Origin: Frateuria_A sp051900425
GTDB taxonomy: Bacteria > Pseudomonadota > Gammaproteobacteria > Xanthomonadales > Rhodanobacteraceae
Length of the DNA stretch: 64,000 bases
Direction: 5' to 3'
Assembly (NCBI RefSeq): GCF_051900425.1
Contig: NZ_JBHZGK010000009.1
Location: 62,001-126,000 of the forward strand
A model generated the notes under the pieces. The model worked only from the letters and a program-made list of their open reading frames with translations. It did not search any database and was not told where the DNA came from. Position 1 is the stretch's first letter. The number at the start of each line of letters is the position of its first letter. This document shows, in pieces, positions 59,033-64,000 of this stretch. Both the position numbers and the translations under genes were made by a program.

Positions 59033-60202
59033 TCAGAATGCGTTGATACCGGTCAGCTCGCGACCGACCACGAGCTGGTGCACGGTCTCGGTACCCTCGT
59101 AGGTGATCACGGACTCGAGGTTGAGCGCGTGGCGAATCGCCGAATGCTCGGTCGTGATGCCCGCGCCGCCGAGGATGTCGCGGCACTCGCGGGCGATGTC
59201 GATCGCCATGCGGCAGTTGTTCCACTTGGCCAGCGAGACCTGTGTTGGCTGCATGACGCCCTTGTCCTTCAGGCGACCAAGCTGCAGCGAGAGCAGCTGC
59301 GCGGTGGTGATGCGCCGGGCCATGTCGGCCAGCTTGAGCTGGATCGCCTGGTTGGACGACAGCGGGCGGCCGAACAGGATGCGCTCGGCGGTGTAGTCGA
59401 GCACTTCCTTCAGGCAGGCCTGCGCGGCACCGATCGGGCCCCAGGTGATGCCGTAGCGTGCCTGCGTGAGGCAACCCAGCGGGCCCTTGAGGCCCTTCAC
59501 GTTGGGCAGCCGGTTGGCTTCGGGCACGCGCACGTTGTCGAAGAACAGCGCGCTGGTGACCGAGGCGCGCAGGCTCATCTTCTTGTGCACTTCCTGCGCG
59601 GTGAAACCCTTGGTGTCGGTCGGCACGATGAAGCCCTGGATGCCGTCCGCGGTCTGCGCCCAGACGATCGCGATGTGCGCCAGGTTGCCGTTGGTGATCC
59701 ACATCTTGGCGCCGTTGATGATCCAGTCGCCGCCGTCCTTCTTCGCGTTGGTCTTCATGTTGGCCGGATCGGAGCCGCCGTGCGGTTCGGTCAGGCCGAA
59801 GCAGCCGATGATCTCGCCCGCCGCCATCTTCGGCAGGTAGTGCATCTTCTGCTCTTCGGTGCCGTAGGCGTAGATCGGATACATGCATAGCGAGCTCTGC
59901 ACCGAAGCGAAGCTGCGCAGGCCCGAGTCGCCGCGCTCCAGCTCCTGGCAGATCAGGCCGTAGCTCACGCCGTTCATACCGGCGCAACCGTACTTTTCCG
60001 GGATGGTCGCGCCGAGCAGGCCCAGGTTGGCGATCTCGGGGATCAGCTCCTTCGGGAAGCGGCCCTGGTCGAAGCAGTCGCCGATGATCGGCAGCACCTT
60101 CTCGTCGACGAAGCGGCCGACGGTGTCCTGCACCATGCGCTCCTCGTCGGACAGCAGCGAGCGGACGTCGTACAGGTCGAGCGGGTCGAGACGGGCGGCC
60201 AT
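59033..60202 (-). CDS. gcdH: Glutaryl-CoA dehydrogenase-like acyl-CoA dehydrogenase
   Basis: 389 aa FAD enzyme. GCFGLTEPHGGSDPANMKT and WITNGNLAHIAIVWAQT are the flavin-binding segments. QELERGDSGLRSFASVQSSLCMYPI is typical of glutaryl-CoA dehydrogenases. The catalytic Glu369 is in TYEGTETVHQ near the C-terminus, with the VVGRELTGINAF ending. It probably oxidises and decarboxylates glutaryl-CoA to crotonyl-CoA in lysine/tryptophan breakdown. Transcribed away from the DMT transporter gene. Confidence 0.88.
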   Translation of the reverse strand: MAARLDPLDLYDVRSLLSDEERMVQDTVGRFVDEKVLPIIGDCFDQGRFPKELIPEIANLGLLGATIPEKYGCAGMNGVSYGLICQELERGDSGLRSFASVQSSLCMYPIYAYGTEEQKMHYLPKMAAGEIIGCFGLTEPHGGSDPANMKTNAKKDGGDWIINGAKMWITNGNLAHIAIVWAQTADGIQGFIVPTDTKGFTAQEVHKKMSLRASVTSALFFDNVRVPEANRLPNVKGLKGPLGCLTQARYGITWGPIGAAQACLKEVLDYTAERILFGRPLSSNQAIQLKLADMARRITTAQLLSLQLGRLKDKGVMQPTQVSLAKWNNCRMAIDIARECRDILGGAGITTEHSAIRHALNLESVITYEGTETVHQLVVGRELTGINAF

Positions 60203-60233
60203 GCTTGGGTTCCGTTGGAGGGACAAGCCCGGC

Positions 60234-60263
60234 ATTCTACCGCCCGCGGCGGCGGGAGGTCAT
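60234..60263 (-). promoter_or_regulatory. candidate promoter of the glutaryl-CoA dehydrogenase gene
   Basis: Minus strand ATGACC (60263-60258), 18 bp, TAGAAT (60239-60234). The -10 matches 5 of 6 positions. It gives a leader of about 25 nt. Confidence 0.4.
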
Positions 60264-60316
60264 GCCGGGGCGCCTGCCCACCTGCCACGCTGCCCCTCAC
60301 CCCACCCGGACAACCC

Positions 60317-61195
60317 ATGTTCAAGGGCGTACTACTCGGCTTTGCCTGCTACGCGGCCTATGCGATCAGCGACGCCTTCGTCAAATCACTGCACGGCACG
60401 CTGCCGGCGTTCGAGGCGGTGTTCTTCGGCGCGGCGATGGGTCTGGTGGCGATCCCGTTCATCCGCAAGCCGGGCGACCGCTGGCACGAGGTTTTCATGG
60501 CCAACCGCCCTTCGCTGTGGTGGATTCGTGCGGTCACCGGTGCCATCTGCAACGTGTCGGCGGTCGTGGCATTCACCCATCTGCCGATGGCCGAGACCTT
60601 CGCGCTGATCTTCCTGATGCCGATCTTCGTCACGCTGCTGTCGGTGGTGTTCCTCAAGGAACACGTGGGCTGGCGGCGCTGGTCGGCGGTCTTCGCCGGC
60701 TTCGCGGGGGTGCTGGTGGTACTTCGGCCCGGCTTCCGCCAACTCGGCGTGGGCCACTTCGCGGCGATCGCCTGCGGCATGGCCGGGGCGGTCTCGGTGG
60801 TGGCCCTGCGCATGGCCGGTGCTCACGAGAAGCGCATCAGCCTGTACGGCGCCGGGGTAATCGGACCGCTGGTGGCGGGCGGCCTGCTGATGCTGCCCTC
60901 GTTCACCTGGCCCGCTCTGCACCAGTGGTGGCTGCTGGCCGGCTACGGCCTGCTTGCCGGGCTGGCGGGCGTGCTGCTGATGCTCGCCACCCAGCTCGTC
61001 CCCGCCAATCGCGTGGCGCCGACCCAATACAGCCAGATGTTGTGGGCGATCGGCTTCGGTTACTGGCTGTTCGGCGACACGCTGGACTGGCCGATGCTGG
61101 TCGGCATCGTGCTGATCCTGGGAGCCGGGCTGTTCACGCTGGTGCGCGAGGAGCAGGTGACCGGCTGGTGGCGGCGGATGAAGCTGGTGTCCTGA
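60317..61195 (+). CDS. EamA-family (DMT superfamily) transporter
   Basis: 292 aa with about ten membrane helices in two EamA repeats. The first repeat ends near FLMPIFVTLLSVVFLKEHVGWRRW and the second near QYSQMLWAIGFGYWLFGDTLDWPMLVGIVLILGAG. This is the usual E at the end of helix 4 and the duplicate architecture of metabolite exporters. The substrate is unknown. Divergent from the dehydrogenase gene over 114 bp. Confidence 0.9.
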   Translation: MFKGVLLGFACYAAYAISDAFVKSLHGTLPAFEAVFFGAAMGLVAIPFIRKPGDRWHEVFMANRPSLWWIRAVTGAICNVSAVVAFTHLPMAETFALIFLMPIFVTLLSVVFLKEHVGWRRWSAVFAGFAGVLVVLRPGFRQLGVGHFAAIACGMAGAVSVVALRMAGAHEKRISLYGAGVIGPLVAGGLLMLPSFTWPALHQWWLLAGYGLLAGLAGVLLMLATQLVPANRVAPTQYSQMLWAIGFGYWLFGDTLDWPMLVGIVLILGAGLFTLVREEQVTGWWRRMKLVS

Positions 61196-61208
61196 CGCCG
61201 GAGCGCCG

Positions 61209-61907
61209 CTATCTGCCCCGGCCCAGATCCGAGAGCAGCTCCACCTGCAGTTCCTGGATGCGCACCAGCCGTTCCCACTGGTGCGACAGCAGGTGGTCGA
61301 CCTTCTCGTGCAGATGCCTGATTTCCAGCTCGGCCTTGAGGTTGATCTTGTAGTCGTGCTGCGACCGCAAGCGATCCTTCGCCTCCTGCCGGTTCTGGCT
61401 CATCATGATGACCGGCGCCTGCACCGCCGCCAGGCACGAGAGCAGCAGGTTGAGGAAGATGTAGGGGTACGGATCCGGCGGACGACGCCAGAGCACGAAC
61501 GAGTTGAGGCCGATCCAGCCGAGCAGGAACAGGGCAAAGAAAGCCAGGAAGGTCCAGCTTCCGCCGAAGGTCGCAATACGGTCGGCCAGGCGTTCGCCGA
61601 AGCTCCACTGGCGATCGAATTCGCGCTCGATGTCGGTGGAAACCAGTTCGTGTTCGCGCAGGCTGCGCAGCACTTCCTTTTCGAGCGAGCTGAGCTCGCC
61701 CTTCTCCGATTCCAGCAGGTCATGCACGTAGGCAGCGCGGGCCTTGGCCAGGTCGGCATGGCACACGGCCCTGTCGGAGCTCCACCCGGGCGTCGTCTTG
61801 GCGAGTTCCTCCCCGACCTCCGGCCGCACCAGTTCGCCTGGCACGAGTTCGCGCGCCGGAAACGCCCGGCCGCAGATGGCGCAGGTACCCATCGTGTGCT
61901 TGCCCAC
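61209..61907 (-). CDS. DUF1003 family membrane protein
   Basis: 232 aa. The N-terminus has two Cys in TCAICGRAFP, a possible metal-binding knuckle with a later Cys (AVCHADL). Two membrane helices (FLAFFALFLLGWIGLNSFVLW and YPYIFLNLLLSCLAAVQAPVIMMSQNRQ) are the DUF1003 core. A helical cytoplasmic tail of about 60 residues follows. The start is GTG 61907 with GGAGG 8 nt upstream. The function is unknown. Confidence 0.88.
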   Translation of the reverse strand: MGKHTMGTCAICGRAFPARELVPGELVRPEVGEELAKTTPGWSSDRAVCHADLAKARAAYVHDLLESEKGELSSLEKEVLRSLREHELVSTDIEREFDRQWSFGERLADRIATFGGSWTFLAFFALFLLGWIGLNSFVLWRRPPDPYPYIFLNLLLSCLAAVQAPVIMMSQNRQEAKDRLRSQHDYKINLKAELEIRHLHEKVDHLLSHQWERLVRIQELQVELLSDLGRGR

Positions 61908-62196
61908 CGCCGTATCCTCCGGTTTCCCGGCGCGAGCCTAGCACCGGTGCCGAGCCACGGTGCTTCAGCGTTGGCTTGCCTGCCCAGGGAAGCTCAGCGT
62001 GTCATGGGCCGGTTCGGCCAGCGACGACTGCTGCGGTGGTGGGCCTGACCTCATATCCCTGCCAGTGGAACCTGCAGATGAGGTGGGCGCCGCGGGGATT
62101 CCGACAGACGAGCCCGCGCGCGAATCTCGGCCATCGCCTGGCTGGATGGAGGCACTCTGCAATGCAGGAGGCCATGGCCTCGCCGGCCACAGGCGA
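61908..62196. other. 289-bp gap with nothing recognised
   Basis: Between the 5'-nucleotidase stop and the DUF1003 start, both on the minus strand. I see no clear promoter, hairpin or gene. The open frames in it lack homology I can recognise. Confidence 0.4.
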
Positions 62197-63135
62197 CTAG
62201 CGATTGCTGACACCGTGCGGCACGTGGCCGGTGGCGACGTGCTTGCGGGCCGACTCCACGTTGGCCGGCGAGTCGTCAAAGAAGATGTCGGCACCGAAGG
62301 CGTCCAGGAACGGGCCCTTGTCGCGGCCGCCCAGAAACAGCGCCTCGTCGATGCGCACGCCCCAGCGACGCAGGGTGAGGATCACGCGCTTGTGCGCCGG
62401 CGCCGAGCGGGCGGTGACCAGGGCGGTGCGGATCGGCGAGTCCTCCGCGGGGAACGCCGTCTGCAGCCGGTGCAGCGCGGTGAGGAAGCCGCGAAACGGG
62501 CCGACCGAGAGCGGCTCGCCCGCCTGTTCGGTCTCGCGGCGATGGAACGCCTCCAGGCCCTCCTCGCGGGAGACGCGCTCGCCCTCGTCGCCGAAGATCA
62601 CCGCGTCGCCGTCGAAGGCGATCCGCAGCTGCTCGCTGGCGCGCGGCGGCGCAGTGCTGGGCAGGATGGTGGCGGCGGCCACGCCGGCGGCCAGTGCGCG
62701 GCCGACATCCTCGGCGTTGGCCGAGAGGAACAGGTCCGCCTTGAACGGCGCGATGTAGTCCGAGGTGGGCGCGCCGCTGGTGAAGGCCGCGCGGCTGATT
62801 TCCAGGCCGTAGTGCTGGATCGCGTTGAAGATGCGCAGGCCGGTGTCGCCGGAATTGCGCGAAAGCAGGATGACCTCCACCGGGGGCTTGTCACCCGCCA
62901 GCTTGTTGAGCCCCAGCAGCTTCTGCACCAGCGGGAAGGCCACACCGGGCTTGAGGAGCTGGTCCTCGTGCTCGATCTGGAAACGGCGGTAGGCGTCCAG
63001 GCCATCGCGCTCGAACAGCGCATGGCTGTCGCCCAGGTCGAACAGCGCGCGCGAGGAGATGGCAACGACCAGGCGGTTGTCGGTGCTGGCGCTGGGGTCG
63101 TGGGCACCGGGGTCGTGGGCGTCGGGGGTGGTCAT
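62197..63135 (-). CDS. Cytosolic 5'-nucleotidase family protein
   Basis: 312 aa, matching the bacterial 5'-nucleotidase family (PF06189 type). LVVAISSRALFDLGDSHALF is at the N-terminus, VEVILLSRNSGDTGLRIFNAIQHYGLEI follows, then RIAFDGDAVIFGDEGE. The C-terminal HAD-like part is GGRDKGPFLDAFGADIFFDDSPANVE, with Asp residues for metal. It is expected to dephosphorylate nucleoside monophosphates. The N-terminal 16 residues hold a short DAHDPGAHDP repeat and are probably disordered. Confidence 0.88.
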   Translation of the reverse strand: MTTPDAHDPGAHDPSASTDNRLVVAISSRALFDLGDSHALFERDGLDAYRRFQIEHEDQLLKPGVAFPLVQKLLGLNKLAGDKPPVEVILLSRNSGDTGLRIFNAIQHYGLEISRAAFTSGAPTSDYIAPFKADLFLSANAEDVGRALAAGVAAATILPSTAPPRASEQLRIAFDGDAVIFGDEGERVSREEGLEAFHRRETEQAGEPLSVGPFRGFLTALHRLQTAFPAEDSPIRTALVTARSAPAHKRVILTLRRWGVRIDEALFLGGRDKGPFLDAFGADIFFDDSPANVESARKHVATGHVPHGVSNR

Positions 63136-63171
63136 GGGGGCAATCTAGCAAAGGCGGTGGGTGGGTGTACG

Positions 63172-63429
63172 GCAAGGCCTCCCCCATCCGCCTTCGGCAC
63201 CTTCCCCCGCAGGCGGGGGAAGGCTCGCGTTGAGAGATCCGGCGGGTTCTTCCCCGCAAGCGGCGCATTTAGAGAGCCGGCGGGTTCTTCGCCGCAAGCG
63301 GGGAAGGCTCGCGCCGTGAGCCGCCGCACCTCCCCATCTACGGCGGGAAGGTCCGGATCGCCAGATCCACCAGACCCTTCCTCCGCCTGCGGGGGAAGGT
63401 GCCCGGAGGGCGGATGGGGGAGGCCTTGC
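63172..63429. repeat. dispersed inverted repeat, copy C (composite)
   Basis: The outer arms match copy B: GCAAGGCCTCCCCCATCCGC on the left and GCGGATGGGGGAGGCCTTGC... as its exact complement on the right. CACCTTCCCCCGC and GGGGGAAGGTG lie inside. Within it are two 31-bp direct repeats (63233-63263 and 63271-63301, 29 of 31 identical, period 38) and further GGGAAGG pieces, as if several copies had inserted or recombined. It fills the nadK-nucleotidase gap (305 bp). Confidence 0.85.
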
Positions 63430-63440
63430 GGGGAACCGCC

Positions 63441-64000
63441 CTACTCCGCGGCGAACTGCTCGTCCAGGATCCGTTGCTCCAGGTTGTGCTCGGGATCGAA
63501 CAGCAACTTCACCCCGCACTCGTCCGCCTGGCAGATCTTCACCGTGCGCACGTTGCGCACCTCCAGGAAGTCGGCCGTCGCGCTGACCGGGCGCTTGCCC
63601 GGTTCGAGCACGCGCAGGGTCACCAGCGTGCGGTGCGGGAGGATGGCGCCACGCCAGCGGCGCGGACGGAACGGGCTGATCGGGGTGAGCGCCAGCACGT
63701 TCGCGTCCAGCGGCAGGATCGGGCCGTGGGCGGAGAGGTTGTAGGCAGTGGAGCCCGCTGGTGTGGCGACCATGATGCCGTCGCAGACCAGCGCGGGAAG
63801 CTTGACCTCGTCGTTGAGCTTGACCTCCAGGTGCGCGGCCTGGTTGGTCTGGCGCAGCAGCGAGACCTCGTTGAAGGCCAGCGCGAACTGCTCGTTGCCG
63901 TCGGCGTCGGTGGTGCGCATCTGCAGCGGATACAGCACGGCGGCGTGTGCCCGCTCGATCCGCCCGGGCAGGTCGTCGATCTGGTGCTTGTTCATCAGGA
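63441..64000 (-). CDS. nadK: NAD kinase (partial, N-terminus outside window)
   Basis: The C-terminal 186 codons of NAD kinase, which makes NADP from NAD and ATP. The visible part has NEVSLLRQTNQAAHLEV, followed by LVCDGIMVATPAGSTAYNLSAHGPILPL, the conserved Gly-Ser-Thr-Ala-Tyr loop that binds the substrate. LTPISPFRPRRWRGAILP follows. The frame is open to the window edge, so the GGDG motif and the start lie beyond 64000. Confidence 0.95.
   Translation of the reverse strand, partial: LMNKHQIDDLPGRIERAHAAVLYPLQMRTTDADGNEQFALAFNEVSLLRQTNQAAHLEVKLNDEVKLPALVCDGIMVATPAGSTAYNLSAHGPILPLDANVLALTPISPFRPRRWRGAILPHRTLVTLRVLEPGKRPVSATADFLEVRNVRTVKICQADECGVKLLFDPEHNLEQRILDEQFAAE

Noticed and set aside
63233..63301. 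Short direct repeats that might suggest a CRISPR array
   Set aside because: Only two units, 7-nt spacer, part of a larger inverted repeat element, and no cas genes are present.

Overview
This window is high-GC bacterial chromosome, almost fully coding. Gene content and order point to a gammaproteobacterium of the Xanthomonadales/Lysobacterales group, most likely a Rhodanobacteraceae-type organism. The indications are a PilZ-type pilus regulator next to holB/tmk, an inner-core Kdo kinase (KdkA) with a DUF6165 gene, a fused alpha/beta 2-oxoacid dehydrogenase E1, and palindromic repeats with a GTAG/GGAGC head. The family assignment is inference; no 16S gene is present. No plasmid, phage or transposase gene is visible.

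Layout. (1) 1-12816, minus: respiratory complex I operon nuoA to nuoM, with nuoM cut by the window edge. The order is canonical, nuoC and nuoD are separate, and genes are tightly packed or overlapping. (2) 13123-25311, minus: yceD-rpmF-fabH-fabD-acpP/fabG-fabF-pabB-pabC-mltG-tmk-holB-(PIG-L deacetylase)-pilZ. This is the classic fatty-acid/folate/replication cluster, headed by a strong promoter that lies almost on the yceD start codon. (3) 25422-32665, plus except for one membrane glycosyltransferase: a small membrane protein, yceF/maf, a moxR-DUF58-transglutaminase operon and a Slp-like lipoprotein ending in a strong terminator. (4) 32811-36650, minus: tRNA-Ser, 4.5S RNA, dnaX, ybaB, recR, a GNAT acetyltransferase and a HIT protein, the usual DNA-replication/recombination group. 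(5) 36798-43265: LPS core genes (metallo-hydrolase, kdkA, family 9 glycosyltransferase), DUF6165, an unusually long aromatic amino-acid ammonia-lyase homologue, and hisS. (6) 43429-49355: tRNA-Pro with promoter and terminator, a DUF455 ferritin-like protein, and folC-SPOR protein-cvpA-purF. (7) 49674-52653: a merR-copper P-type ATPase operon with a textbook MerR-type operator. (8) 52733-64000: assorted metabolic and signalling genes (FMN reductase, diguanylate cyclase, fused E1, GST-like protein, acetyltransferase, glutaryl-CoA dehydrogenase-like enzyme, DMT transporter, DUF1003, 5'-nucleotidase, NAD kinase C-terminal part).

Most of the window is conserved housekeeping. The parts that most deserve attention are: the 642-residue ammonia-lyase homologue outside any hut operon; two promoters whose -10 elements sit 6-9 bp from the start codon, predicting leaderless or near-leaderless mRNAs (merR, yceD); a PabB with a TrpE-like PIAGT motif; a His-rich insert in NuoL; an 11-bp poly-C tract abutting the folC start; and several families of dispersed inverted repeats, one of which supplies the stop codon of a gene and another of which sits inside the fab operon. 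I found no convincing novel multi-gene defence or mobile system.
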